Positions 1 through 17,480 of a DNA stretch of 64,000 nucleotides are shown here, piece after piece (positions within the stretch are counted from its first letter, which is position 1; each line of letters opens with the position of its first letter). Position numbers and translations under genes: made by a program. Under the pieces are notes generated by a model. That model worked only from the letters and a program-made list of their open reading frames with translations, was not told where the DNA came from and searched no databases. The stretch covers positions 300,108 to 364,107 of the forward strand of contig JAQFVV010012968.1 in assembly GCA_028023455.1 (NCBI GenBank), read 5' to 3'. Source of the stretch: Epiperipatus broadwayi. Lineage: Eukaryota; Onychophora; Udeonychophora; Euonychophora; Peripatidae.

Positions 1-917
1 AATAAAAGTATTGATTATTTTTTTTAAAAAAAACTATCTTCCTTTAGTGAATACAAAATATAGATGTCTTCTGAAAGTTAATTAATAAATGAGAAAATCT
101 TATCTCATACAATATTCTACGGATGTTTAATAATGGAAGTATAATTATCATGATATGTTTTGGATAAAAGTTCAGAATTTGTATTAAAAATATGTATGTA
201 AAGGGTATCTTATTAACCTAGAAATGGATCCTTAATTATTTTTTCGATTTAAATATTGCCTGCATGGATAAATATTCAGAAAAGGGACAGAAATATATAT
301 GCATCTTTCAAGGATGAAAAATATTTCTTCCAGATTTGTTAGGATTTAGTTTTGTTATTTATACATTTATTGAATGGTGCTGGAAGAGGAGAGCAATTTT
401 TGTTCAAAACTTTCTACCCAAAACTACACAATGTGGGAAGAATTTTTGAATGTGATAAAAGCATAAGGAGATTAAAGGACTTTTAGTAACTTTAATTTTT
501 TCTTCTTATTTTAGTCTATTGCTAATATTTTAAAATAGGATTTGACCAACATGTTTCTTATAATATGTGTTCTTAATTTAATATTAAGATAGATTTCTTT
601 TTTATTAAATAAAGAAAAATAAGTTTTCAGAAATTAATTAGCTCACTGGTAATAATTACTTATAACTTGTTTAGATGGATGGTAGAGAAGAAGCAGATCA
701 CTGTTTATGGTTCCAATAATTGTTGGAATCATTGATAACATTATTTATTTATATTGAATTTTTTTGATAATATTTTTTTAAAATGATATTTTTAATTAAC
801 ACATTGTTGTTATGCATCATGTTGCTTGAATATTTAAAAGTTGAATGAATTATTTATATCATTATTATTGTATGCATTTTATTACAAAGGTGAATGTAAG
901 AAAATGCCTTATAATAT
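1..917. other. Featureless AT-rich DNA
   Basis: No open frame of note, no clear repeat and no transposon end seen; A/T runs only. Confidence 0.6.
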
Positions 918-1207
918 ATCTAAGGGTATATTTAAAACCCGAAAAAATGTTTCTTCTTTTTCTTTAAAAAAATATAGTCCATAAAAACCAATATTATCCA
1001 ATATAGATTCACCAACCAATTTCTTTAAAAAAACTTGTTCTTTATTTAACTATATAAAAATTTACATTCAATAAGCAAGGATAGAAATAGTCGAAACGTT
1101 GCTTATTGAATGTAAATTTTTATATAGTTAAATAAAGAACAAGTTCTTTTAAAGAAATTGGTTGGTGAATCTATATTGGATAATATTGATCTAAGGGTAT
1201 TTTAAAA
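918..1207. repeat. Foldback insertion flanked by 19-20-bp direct repeats
   Basis: Two arms of about 89 bp (about 990-1078 and 1099-1188) are nearly perfect reverse complements around a 20-nt loop containing GTCGAAACG. The unit is bounded by a direct repeat, ATCTAAGGGTAT(A)TTTAAAA, at 918-937 and 1189-1207. About 50 unpaired bases separate the left repeat from the left arm, while the right arm abuts the right repeat. The GTCGAAACGTT motif in the loop resembles the region just after the core of Penelope-linked hammerheads, but no full ribozyme is present. The origin is inferred to be an inverted-duplicated retro-insertion or a foldback MITE. Confidence 0.75.
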
Positions 1208-1800
1208 TATTTTTTCTCATAAATGCTTGAATATGCATACTTTTTACAACATGGTTGAGTTTTTAATATATTATTGTTATGAATGGTATCTGATGAAAAA
1301 TAGAGATATGAAAGTATTTATCTCTAAATTATAGTATGCTATAATAAGTGTTTAAATGTATATTAATGAATGTTTTATTAAATGATTTGTGCCCGAAAAT
1401 ATTTTGGAACGATCTTGAAGTTAATATTAGATCTTTATTTTTTTATAAAAAAGAAAAGTAGTTCGGAAATTATATTTGTATTGAAACTTGCATTTTTTGT
1501 GATGTTAGTAGACTTATTCAGCATGTGGAAAATATAGGATAATGATCAGGAGAGTAATTGTTAAATGAAATCCTGGGTTTTAGGGATATATTTAAAAAAG
1601 ATATATGTGAGTTATGTTGTCACAATGTGAGTTTATTAAATATACAGGTAACAAAGGACTGTATAATATTTTGCCATGGGTACTTGATTTGTTTATAGTC
1701 AGTAAAAGCTGAGATTAAGCCATGACATAAATTTAAGATGCCTAATGAATACAGATTTTTATTTTTAGCACTATCCATGATGATGTTTTTTTACCATTGA
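1208..1800. other. Intergenic AT-rich DNA
   Basis: Nothing recognisable; short decayed frames only. Confidence 0.5.
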
Positions 1801-1813
1801 GTTGTTGTTGTTG

Positions 1814-1876
<63 letters not shown>
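1801..1876. repeat. (GTT)6(ATT)n microsatellite
   Basis: Six GTT units run into about 19 ATT units and stop exactly where the LINE coding homology begins. Confidence 0.95.
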
Positions 1877-1877
<1 letters not shown>

Positions 1878-1878
1878 A

Positions 1879-3366
1879 TGTACAATTGATCATATCTCTA
1901 GGGAAGATGTTATTGTAGCTATTAGGAGGCTTAAGACTCACTCTAGTTTAGGATGTGATAATATTCCTTCTTTTATTTATAAGGGGCTAGCCAAATTTAT
2001 TGCAGTACCTCTTGCCTTTGTTTTTAATCTGTCTCTTAATTCTTGTACTTTTCCTAGTGTTTTGAAATGTGCTAAAATGGTTCCAATCTTCAAAAATGGT
2101 AATCGAGATTGTGTTTCTAATTATAGACCGATTTCTGTTTTGCATACCATTGCAAGAATTTTTGAGAGATGTATTTATAATAAAATTATTTCTGATGTGG
2201 GTAAGATAATTTCTTCTTCTCAACATGGTTTTAGTCCTAATAGATCAATTGATAGTAATCTACTGACAATTTATGATCATATAGCTCATGCTATTGAAGA
2301 TCGTCAAAGACTAGATGTTATTTATTTTGATTTGTCAAAAGCCTTTGATAAAGTTGATCACAGTGTCTTACTTCATAAATTACATAAAATAGGTTTCTCT
2401 AATAAACTTGTATATTGGTTTCAATCATTTCTATGTAGTCGTACAGCATATATTAAATTCAATAATAAAGTTTCATTTAATTTTGAATGCAATTTAGGTG
2501 TTCCACAGGGTAGTATTTTAGCACCCATGCTGTTTAATGTTTACGTTAATGATCTTAATGATTGCTTGAAATATTCTTTTCTGTTAAGCTATGCTGATGA
2601 TTGTAAGATTTTTAGAAGAATTGTATCAGTGAATGATTGTGTTCTCCTTTAGAAGGATATTGATAACTTTAGTGCTTGGTGTCAGTCAAATAATATGACA
2701 GTTAATTTTGATAAATGTTCCTTTATTTCTTATTCCAAAAAATCTGAAGTTTTACAGTTTTATTATTATATCAATTCTCATAAAATTATTTCAGTTAAAT
2801 GCCAAAAAGATCTTGGAATTATGTTTTCTTGTAATGGATCATTTATTCCTCATCTTGAAATGATTGTTGGTAAAGCTTTTAAGGTTATGGGTGCCATTCT
2901 TAGACATGGTTATCAGTTCAGTAATGATACTAAACGGAAATTGTTTTTTTCATTGGTTCTTCCTATTATTGAATATGGTTCAATAATTTGGAAACCTCGT
3001 TCTTTGCAAGGATGTAACTTGTTGCAGTCTATTTCAAAGAAGTTTTTCAAATATGTTTCTTGGGAGGGTAAAATGATTAATCTTTCATCTAGATGAAAGT
3101 ATAGGGATTTGAAATATTTTTATAAAATTGTTAATAAACAGGTTATTTTATTAGATATAGTTCCAACTATCTCAGTTAGGTCTTTGAGTTATGATACTAT
3201 GTCTACTTGTGTATATCAGATTCAAACATGCCGTTCTAATATTCTTAAATTTTCTCCTTTATTTAGGTTACCCTCTTTATATAATCAAATTGGGAGTAAC
3301 CTTAATCTGTGTGACATTGATTATAAGAAATTTTGTAATCTTGTTAAACTGAAATGTGAAGTTTGA
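1879..3366 (+). pseudogene. 5'-truncated non-LTR retrotransposon (Jockey/CR1-superfamily-like) reverse transcriptase
   Basis: One continuous reading frame encodes most of a LINE reverse transcriptase. It begins inside the region before the fingers (SLGCDNIPSF, then KMVPIFKNG), followed by NYRPISVL, QHGFSPNRSID, the catalytic-A block YFDLSKAFDKVDH, the B block GVPQGSILAPMLFN and the catalytic YADD at about 2590-2601. Thumb-like sequence continues to a natural stop at 3364-3366. Two in-frame nonsense codons interrupt it: TAG at 2650 and TGA at 3094. No other frameshift was noticed, so the decay is mild. The endonuclease domain and ORF1 are missing, as expected of a 5'-truncated copy. The frame is not preceded by its own start codon, because it runs straight out of the ATT repeat. 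The family is assigned from the motif style (DLSKAFDKVDH, YADD); the exact clade is unproven. Confidence 0.92.
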
Positions 3367-3513
3367 TTTTCTCTTTTAAATTTTACTTTATTATGTATAC
3401 ATTTATATTTCATTTTATGTTATATGTTTTATTTTCACTTTTATTGTATGTGCAAGCTGTAATTGGCTTTATGCTGTTGTTTATCACTTAAATAAATGAA
3501 TTGAAATGAATTG
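3367..3513 (+). mobile_element. LINE 3' untranslated region and tail
   Basis: T-rich 3' UTR following the broken RT. It ends in short AATGAATTGAA-type units before merging into ATT repeats, typical of LINEs with simple-repeat tails. Confidence 0.7.
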
Positions 3514-4377
<864 letters not shown>

Positions 4378-4468
<91 letters not shown>

Positions 4469-4503
4469 CATCATCATGATTATTACTATTATAATGATAA
4501 TAA
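4378..4503. repeat. (ATT)n microsatellite with degenerate end
   Basis: About 30 ATT units to 4468, then interrupted ATC/ATT/ATA units. The open frame across it is low complexity. Confidence 0.95.
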
Positions 4504-5202
4504 AATAGATAACCATCGGTGATTATTTTTAAAATGGTCCAATACCAATTTTAGATATTCAATATTGCAATTACATTGTATTATGGATATAATTTATTTT
4601 ACAAATGCCACATAAAATAAATAAATGTTTGTACATAGTTTTCTCAGAATATTATGATTTTATTTATGTTTTATTGATGAACATTAATATTTAAATAGAT
4701 GTGTAATGTTAAGAGTGTTAAAGTAGTCTAGTTGCTTCTTGTTGTAATACCTCATTATATTTAACTACAAGGAATTAATTAATTTGTTTTTATTATTAGT
4801 GTTAGAAATCAACCTGGAATTATTTTAAAATAGTTGAAGAGTTTGTATTAAAAGGTGATGAATATGAATTGTCAGTTGATATTAGATTTTCAATTAATAT
4901 TTTTTTTTAAAAGTATAATAATTAATTTATTGTTTTTCATAATAAATTTGTAAATTGTTACTTAGGATTATTTCATATGTGTTTAAAGACATGAGAGTAT
5001 TGTATTACAAGGTAGTTTTATTTTATTAATTAAATCAGGGTAATATATTATGCTTTGGGGATGTATCTTTAGGGAAATATCCTTAATGTTTAAGCCATTG
5101 TACCTTGCAGAATGTCTCATGAGATTAATTTTCATAATTGTATTAGTTATGTTAATCAAACCTATTTTAATAATAATAATGAGTTAGTTGTAAATAAAAT
5201 TA
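4504..5202. other. Intergenic AT-rich DNA
   Basis: No coding or repeat structure seen. Confidence 0.5.
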
Positions 5203-6169
5203 CACCTGGGTCTCTTTTTACGCAGATTTATTTAACACGATTTTGAAGTTACGCGATTCACGTTTCTCCAGAAGTCGAACTCTGATAATGTGCTATTACT
5301 TTAAATAATAAATTTCACGCACTTACATCACATTGAAAGTAATAGCACATTATTGGAATTTGACTTTCATCTTAGTAATTTCAATATTTTCAGTGCTTTA
5401 TAATAGTAAGATTTTATGCAATAATGAAATTAAAATCATGATTTTTACATTTTATGTATACACACATTAAATTTTACAAGATTATAAATGTAAATTTTGT
5501 TAAACATTGTGTGTGTTAATTTTGCATTTTAAATCACATTCTGTTTCTGCTTTTTAAAAAAGAATGTAATCAATTATTAATCATTTAGTGTCCACAAGTT
5601 TATTTTTAAAAGGTGAGTAATAGCAGTGGGCACAATTAAAATTCAAAATTAAAACATTAAAGACAAAAATAAAAATTTAATTTTTAGTTGTTAGATTAAT
5701 TACTAATTATGTTGTCACCAGAAAACCATTAACACAACATAAGAGTGATGTTGGCACTAGTTGTATTTTTTTGTGTGAAGAATCTGATTTTTTACCAGTT
5801 TGCAAATGAACCTGTTTAACAGCAAATAGCGATAATAATTAAAATGTGTATAAAAAAAAGTAAATTACTGTAAATTATGCATAAAAATATATTGTTTTGA
5901 ATAAAATTAAATATTATAGTTAAAAAAAGTTTGTCTTGTAGCAATTTTTTTCAAATTTGAAATTTTTTATTAGTCATATTTTATTTCTTTTTTTTTCTGT
6001 GTGCGAATTTTAAAGTAATTTTACGTTGGGGCTTTGCTTTTACGCGATCTTTGAAAAATCACATTCCATATTCCCCCTTTTCCAAGGTAAGTTACATCTA
6101 TTTTTGAGTGATTTCATTTGTGCGTGTTTTCTGAGGAACCTATCTATCTTGTAAAACAAGATCCAGGTG
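5203..6169. mobile_element. Pogo/Tigger-like MITE, about 967 bp
   Basis: The ends are inverted repeats: CACCTGGGTCT at the left and the complement of CACCTGGATCT at the right, with similarity continuing weakly for about 21 bases. TA flanks both sides (5201-5202, 6170-6171), consistent with a TA target duplication. Subterminal ACGCGATT/ACGCG-type words resemble pogo/Tigger ends. A nested inverted repeat lies near the left end (about 5274-5306 with 5334-5366: ATAATGTGCTATTACTTT and its complement). No transposase frame is visible, so this is a non-autonomous copy. Confidence 0.65.
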
Positions 6170-6171
6170 TA

Positions 6172-6513
6172 TTAGTAAAATAAATGAGGTTAGTGTTAAG
6201 TTGGAATCCTAATTATTTATTGTGAATATAAATATAATTATATTTTAATTTTGTTAAATTAATAATATTTATTTATTATTAAATATTGATTGTATTATAT
6301 ATTGTATGTTAGTAGTGTATTTTGAGATAGTCAGAATAATATTTATTTTTAGTAGTCATTGTTTATGCAATTTAATTGTAGTTTAGTATAGTTGTATCAT
6401 AGTTATCTAGAAAGTCAATCTTAGTTTGCCTGTAGTGAGGATATTATATATATAAATTGTGTTTTGGGTAAAACCATGTATTATTTTCTATTATATACTG
6501 ATGTTTACACACA
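6172..6513. other. Intergenic AT-rich DNA
   Basis: No feature supported; ends in a short CA run and a TA tract. Confidence 0.5.
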
Positions 6514-6516
6514 CAC

Positions 6517-6530
6517 GTATATATATATAT
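6517..6530. repeat. (TA)n tract at left border of LTR element B
   Basis: CACACACGTATATATATATAT ends directly at the TG of the LTR. Confidence 0.85.
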
Positions 6531-8398
6531 TGAACCAACCTCTTCCAAACATCCAATAAAGACAATACTAACTACTACTTTTATTTATTTAACACTTACA
6601 ACCTTCAAAACTCTTAACGATATAAAACTACAATTTAAAATTTACTACTTAAACTTACAGGAAATAACAAACACCAAGTATTGACAAATAAAATATTAAC
6701 TTATATTTTATTATATTTTGACCTCCTAAATTTCCCTTCCAGAAAATGGTTGATTTTCAGGTAAAGTGTCAACTGTTATCAATTGCAAACTATCAATAAC
6801 CTTCAACACTGGACTACCAAATATATATTGATCAAATACACACTTTATTTTTATTTTTAAAGTAGAAAGAAAAACCCCTTAGGTGCCAGCTAATTACATT
6901 AGAATTAGCATGTCTATCTGATCAGCACAATTTGGTACCTGAAAATTCCCTGCTAGCTCAATCAGTTCCAACCATCCACTAATAGACAAAACAAAAGGTA
7001 TATCTTAAACGCTGCCTCTTCTAAGCTACTACTATGTTTTTAAAAACTAAAATAATTTTCCTGAACCATTTAAAATAATACTTCAATCCTTTAAAACTAA
7101 TAATAACAACATTATACTGAATACTAAACATTTATAGATTTAACTTAGCGAATCTTTTCTGAAATACTATTACTAATGATTAGATTTTTTCCTCCTACTC
7201 TTATTAAGAAAATAAATATTTATACTTACCCGCCCATATCAGAAATAAACATAAATGTTTTAAGAAAATAATTTAAGTATTTTTTATATTATTTTAAAAT
7301 AAATTAATCGTTTAATCTTATAATGAGACACACACACTTCTTTTTTTAAACATTAAAATAAGCATTTTAATATATTACTTTAGCAAATAAATTATACACG
7401 TTACATCATATTTTATTTTATCTTTTTTTTTAAAGTTTAAAAAAATCAAATCACACATACATGCATGCCATTGTTTCAAAAATATTATTTAATAGAAGCT
7501 GCTTTTACTTATTTTATCATTGTAAATATTAATTTTTTGAAGCTTATAGTTTTTTTTTTTTAAGTTTAATTCAAAAAGTTCAAAGTTCTTTTAATAAAGT
7601 CTATCTTTATTTTTAAAGGAAATCGGGAATGTTTAGATATCAAAGTCATATACTTTCTTAGGTTTTAAAACATGACAGAAACAGCATAATGGAATTATTT
7701 CTTAACTCATCGACGACTGGTAAAATGATTTTTCCATAGATCCTGTGACTTGGTATGATTTTCGTGACTGGTTTGGCATTCTCACACTCCACTGTCCATT
7801 TAGTTTATTTCAACATGCTTTCTTTCCGAACTAATAGCAGATCTTAGATGCGTAGAGAACGGTTTTTGGTCAACTGCAAATACGTTGGTTTTAACAATGC
7901 AACATTTTTTGGAAATATTACTTCAAGAAATATTTTATTAAAATGAGAAAGTCAGACCAAGAATGATAAAATGTTGAGCTATTTATACTGTTTTAAACAA
8001 TGGAAAACTTTATTTAGCAGCAGCATTCTTTGCCTCGTGAAATAAAATCAGTTTCTGCATCTACTTTTTATTAAAAATTACATACACACACGCACATATA
8101 TTTATTTATTTTATTATAAGATAAAATGAAATTTTTTTATTATTTATTAAAAATTCAATTAAAGAATATTCAATCATTAATTTATTACAAGACTTTTTTC
8201 TTCTTTTAAACAAAAAAAATCTTATTATTTTAAACAGCTTATTATTTTAAACAGCGTTTACAGTTTATTTTATTTAATACAAATTCCCCTCCCCCTTTGC
8301 TTTTTAGTTTTTACATTTTATTCTCTTAATATTAAATTTTTATATTTTTAAAACATGAGATTCATACAATTAATTTAATATCAATGTACTTCGATACA
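6531..8398 (-). repeat. LTR of element B (3' LTR on minus strand)
   Basis: Begins TGAACCAACC and ends CGATACA in plus orientation; matches 9574-11442 throughout with scattered substitutions. Confidence 0.85.
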
Positions 8399-8417
8399 TT
8401 ATCTTCATCCCTCCTCT
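8399..8417 (-). promoter_or_regulatory. Polypurine tract of element B
   Basis: The minus strand reads AGAGGAGGGATGAAGATAA immediately before the LTR start TGTATC. This is the expected site of plus-strand primer formation. Confidence 0.7.
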
Positions 8418-9080
8418 GAAACTAAAATATCATTCTGAGCATTTTAGTTTTCCCAAAATTTAAATCTATAAATAATCTAATTTTATTTACTTAACATTTG
8501 TTTAACTGTATACGTGTATTCTTATTTATTCACTATCATTTTCATCCCAGTATAATTTTATTCTATAACCGATCAGGTGGCTTTTTCTTTCTATCCAATC
8601 TATCTAGAATTATTTTAACCAAACCCACACACAAGAAAAAACATTTTAAGTTTCCAAATGTATATACAGTCAACCTCTACCATCTTAGTTCTAATTCTAT
8701 GCCTCATTTTCATCTATCTTCCTCATTCAGAGTGCATGTTATTATTTTTTTTTATCTTTAAAAAACCCATGTTTCTATTTTCTAACGTCCACGAAAAAAA
8801 ACTTTTTATCATACACCAAAGCTAACCTGTTCGGGAAAAAAAATATAAGTACTACCAATACCTTTTTTACACTTCTTTACAGCAAATATCCCCCATTAAT
8901 ATATAACAATGGTCAACTTTGACCCTCCATCTAAACAATTAACTACAATTCAAGTTGTCTATTCTATTTAAACAACTAATTTCCAGTCACGTCAATTGCC
9001 AAATGAATTCCCAACTATATTTTATAGTAATCTTATCATTTGCTATGACTATTTTTGACTCCTTTAAATCCCTACGTCAA
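8418..9080. other. Non-coding interior of element B
   Basis: AT-rich and pyrimidine-biased on the plus strand. The longest open frame (8498-8761, plus) is antisense to the element and has no recognisable features, so it is not called. Confidence 0.5.
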
Positions 9081-9573
9081 CATCCAATTATCCTTTACAA
9101 TGGTCCCACATTAATGTGCTAAATGACCATTCAACTACAGTCCTATCACTTAAACCACTAATCTCAGGACACATTACTGTGCCTATTAAATATCCAACTA
9201 TCTACGTTAATGTGCCGAATGCCCCTCCTAAACTACAACTATCAGTTCTTCCACTTAAAGCAACAACTTTTGGGCCATGTTACTGTGTCTATTAAACATC
9301 AAACTAACTACGTTAATGTGCCATATGCTTCTCCAAACTACAACTTCTATTACTTTCTCCACTTAAAACAATAACTTTCCAGCCATGTTACTGCACCTAA
9401 TAAATGTCCAATTATCTATGTTAATGTGCCATCTGCCCCTTTAAACTCAACTTCCGTCAGTTCTTCCACTCGAAATGTCTAATTCTCGGGCCACATTGAC
9501 ACGCTACATAAACCAGTTTTGTGCCATGTCAATGTACCAAATGAACAGTTTCATGCCACATTGATGTGCCAAA
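9080..9573 (-). repeat. Degenerate tandem array (about 108-bp period) containing PBS-like words
   Basis: The phrase (C/T)(A/G)TTAATGTGCC recurs at about 9105, 9203, 9311 and 9419, with shorter variants near 9535 and 9560. The intervening text is also shared (TACAACT...TTCTTCCACTTAAA...GCCATGTTACTG). Read on the minus strand, each unit carries a GGCACAT(T/C)AA word like the PBS at the end of the array, so the leader appears to have been duplicated several times. Confidence 0.75.
9555..9571 (-). promoter_or_regulatory. Candidate primer-binding site of element B
   Basis: The minus strand reads TGGCACATCAATGTGGC, two bases after the LTR end. It starts with the TGG that pairs with a tRNA CCA end and has the general layout of tRNA-Lys-type PBS sequences. 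The tRNA was not identified. Confidence 0.5.
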
Positions 9574-14871
<5,298 letters not shown>

Positions 14872-14872
14872 A

Positions 14873-14886
14873 CTCCCCACCCCTTC
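14873..14886 (-). promoter_or_regulatory. Polypurine tract of E copy 1
   Basis: The minus strand reads GAAGGGGTGGGGAG and lies two bases before the LTR start TGTGCC. The second E copy has GAAGGGGGAGAAAG at the same place. Confidence 0.85.
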
Positions 14887-15044
14887 AGATAAAATCATCA
14901 GCACTTTTGTTTTAACTATATCCAAAAAAAAATCCTAACTAATAAAATACACTAATAATAATAAACACACTAATAATTAAAAAATAAATAAATTTCTAAC
15001 TACTGGTAAATATCATATTTTTCATTAGAAAACCTAAAAGTAAT

Positions 15045-16739
15045 TTATTTGGAGATATTTTCCTTTGTACAAAGCATATTGTAGTCTGCATAAAATTGCA
15101 CACATACATCCAGTCCATTTTTAATATTTCCATTTTTCATCTTGACTGGGTATTTATAAAACATATCTGGAGGATTTATTTTATATAACCTCCTATTACA
15201 AACTCCATTTAGAAATATGGACTCTTGGTACCATACGTAATATGCCTTCAAATTTTTCAGAGAGATTGACTCTCTATACCATCCATACTTTATTTTTAAA
15301 CTTTCCAGAAAGATTGACTCCCTGTACCATATATAAGGCACTTTGAAGTTTTCCAGAGAGATTGACTTTCTATACCAGATATCATTCATCCTTAAATCTT
15401 CCAGAGAGGTTACTTCTCTGTGCCATGTATAATTTATTTTTAAACTCTCTAAAAAGGTTGACTCTTTGTACCAAATATAAGGCACACTTAAATTTAACAG
15501 AGCATTTAAATTTTTCAGAGAGATTGATTCTCTGTCTGATACACACTGGACCTTTACATTTTTCAGAGAGATTGCCTCTCTGTACCAGATATAACTTATT
15601 TTTGACTTTTCCAGAGCAGTTGAATTTTTCAGAGAGATTTGGACATTTACATTTTTCAGAGAGATTGCCTCTCTATACCATATATAAGGTATCTCCAATC
15701 TATTTAAGAAGACAGATTTTTGAAACCACACATGCTGGTTAGTTACTTGATTGAGAACTACAGACTGTTGAAAGTTTTGCTCTCTTTCTAAAATAACTGG
15801 TTTCATCTCCCTTATTGCCTCTCTTAAATCAATCATCTTATCAGATGCATGAAGTTTTTCCTCCAACTCTCTTTTCCTTCTTTTCACTTCATGATCTATC
15901 CCAATCTTCTCTTTGGTCATCATCTCATTTACTTTCTTTACTGGGAGATTTGGTATTATGGCTACTATTGGCCTTTCTACTTCTTGGAGCCTATTCTCTA
16001 TCAGTGTATCTAACTTTACATTATTTTCTTTATTATCAGTGGTCGGACTATCCAGATTATCTTTTAAAACTGGTAAGCTCTGACTACCTTTCCGTTTTAC
16101 AATTCTAACATATTCACCCATCTCTCCTGCTCTATCTTCTAAAGAGGTTTCAGCATTATCTTCTAATCTTTGACTACCTTCTATTATACTTTCTGCACTC
16201 TTTTTGCTATCCTCTCTTAGACTTTCTATCCATCTTTTCACAGAATGACAAATCTTTTGTTCCAGACTTTCCTTATTTCTTTTGGAATTTTTATAATCTT
16301 CTTGTATGTTTTGATACATACAATCTTTCATCAGTCTGGTCAATTTTATACCTGATAGTGCTTCCTTCTTTATTCGAATCTGAAACTCTTCAGTACTTGT
16401 TACTATCCCCTTTACTTTTACAGTAACTTCTAATCCCATTACAACCTCTCCATCCTCTTCTTTATAAAGATTATCAACTCCAGGAATTGAGGCACTTTTC
16501 CCATGTTTCTCTATTTTATTTCCCAAAGCTATAGGAATTTTACTGTTGTTTTCAACAGAGCTATTGACATTTTCTTTTAATTCATCTTCACTTCTCTTAT
16601 CCTCTTCTTTTAAACTTTCTACACTTTCTATGCCTTTTTCATCATCTCTTAAACTTTCTCTCCAGATTCTATTATCTTCTAGCATACTTTTAAGCTTCTG
16701 CATTATCCTTTCCATCATTTCCATTTCACTTTTATTCAT
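15045..16739 (-). CDS. Repeat-rich protein of element E, copy 1 (564 aa, family unknown)
   Basis: Not recognised; no function is claimed. Residues 1 to about 235 are charged, Glu/Lys-rich and look coiled-coil forming, with IESLRED-type phrases. Residues from about 236 to 340 match E copy 2 closely (NNVKLDTLI, then a basic HEVKRRKRELEEKLHASDKM stretch). A run of 16-residue units follows, of the form YIWYRESISLKNLNVP; about ten can be counted. A conserved tail has INPPDMFYKYPVKMKNG and GLDV...FYAD. The last residues (after NML) come from a deletion that removes about 130 bp present in copy 2, so the natural C-terminus is lost. The start is the first ATG of the open frame. As the only ORF between PBS and PPT it may be Gag-like (inference). 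No zinc knuckle, protease or RT motif is visible. Confidence 0.75.
   Translation of the reverse strand: MNKSEMEMMERIMQKLKSMLEDNRIWRESLRDDEKGIESVESLKEEDKRSEDELKENVNSSVENNSKIPIALGNKIEKHGKSASIPGVDNLYKEEDGEVVMGLEVTVKVKGIVTSTEEFQIRIKKEALSGIKLTRLMKDCMYQNIQEDYKNSKRNKESLEQKICHSVKRWIESLREDSKKSAESIIEGSQRLEDNAETSLEDRAGEMGEYVRIVKRKGSQSLPVLKDNLDSPTTDNKENNVKLDTLIENRLQEVERPIVAIIPNLPVKKVNEMMTKEKIGIDHEVKRRKRELEEKLHASDKMIDLREAIREMKPVILEREQNFQQSVVLNQVTNQHVWFQKSVFLNRLEIPYIWYREAISLKNVNVQISLKNSTALEKSKISYIWYREAISLKNVKVQCVSDRESISLKNLNALLNLSVPYIWYKESTFLESLKINYTWHREVTSLEDLRMNDIWYRKSISLENFKVPYIWYRESIFLESLKIKYGWYRESISLKNLKAYYVWYQESIFLNGVCNRRLYKINPPDMFYKYPVKMKNGNIKNGLDVCVQFYADYNMLCTKENISK
15215..15700 (-). repeat. 48-bp coding minisatellite with a palindrome per unit
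   Basis: Units repeat every 48 bp (16 codons), some shortened or spaced irregularly. The core AGAGAGATTGACTCTCT has perfect 6-bp complementary arms around a 5-nt loop and encodes the RESISL part of the protein repeat. Because 48 is a multiple of three, frames on both strands stay open and create spurious ORFs. Confidence 0.9.
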
Positions 16740-16874
16740 TCTATTAAATTTTAATATTTTTCAATATATATCCCATCTGTACTTTCTCTGACCATCAAAA
16801 CCCACACATCCTTTCATTGTCTGACACCTATCTCTTTGACTAACTGACTGATTTGCTTTTCACCTTATCATGCA

Positions 16875-17084
16875 TTACAAATACAAAAAAAAATTTTTAA
16901 TATCCTTATTTGATGAACTACACAACAATAATCTATATAGTGCATGTCTGTCTGTAATAGCCCAAATTATACATTCATCCATTCTCCCAGAAATCTGACA
17001 GATATTGACAGTCCACAGAATGACTAGCAGTTCACAATCTTGAGATAAATAAAATAATTCAGTCACAGCACTATAATCACACAA
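16875..17084 (-). CDS. Possible upstream small ORF in the E leader (69 aa)
   Basis: The frame MCDYSAV...YLSQDCELLVILWTVNI...ALYRLLLCSSxNKDIK stays open in both E copies (the other at 60519-60737, 72 aa) with about eight differences before the C-termini diverge. It precedes the main ORF in the predicted transcript. It may simply be open because the copies are young; no domain is recognised. It is listed as a candidate only. Confidence 0.3.
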   Translation of the reverse strand: MCDYSAVTELFYLSQDCELLVILWTVNICQISGRMDECIIWAITDRHALYRLLLCSSSNKDIKNFFLYL

Positions 17085-17192
17085 TGCATCACGAGCACTC
17101 AGAAGATCATCCCAATTCGATCACTATTAACTACCACAACCCTTGATTGAATGATGCAAACTCTGTTGCAATAAAAGATGTATTTTAAGTCT

Positions 17193-17480
17193 TAGGGGCT
17201 AAAATAGATAAACTATGCCTTGCTCTCTCTCTTGGAGTCTTATGTGGCAAGTATCAAGGAATGCCCTGCTTATTAAGGACTACAGAAAACTAAGCCTTGC
17301 TCTCTGTCTTGGAGACTTATAGGCTGACATCATGGCAGAACTACTGTTAACTGCTTCATGATAAAATAAGACTAACATATAAACTTGATTGGAAAACTAT
17401 GCCATGCTCTCTCTCTTGGAGACTTATAGGCTGGTATCATGGCAGGTCTGCTGTTAACTGCTTCATGATAACATAAAGAT
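17193..17480 (-). repeat. Imperfect tandem repeat in the E leader
   Basis: AACTA(T/A)GCC(T/A)TGCTCTCT recurs at about 17210, 17289 and 17397, each time followed by CTTGGAG(A/T)CTTAT. The last two units also share the GCTG(A/G)(C/T)ATCATGGCAG and TGCTTCATGATAA phrases. The array is conserved in copy 2 (about 60860-61130). Confidence 0.8.

Noticed and set aside
15362-16108. Plus-strand frames opposite the E ORF (also 58947-59537 and 59909-60181)
   Set aside because: Shadows of the 48-bp repeat and of the biased codon use of the minus-strand ORF.
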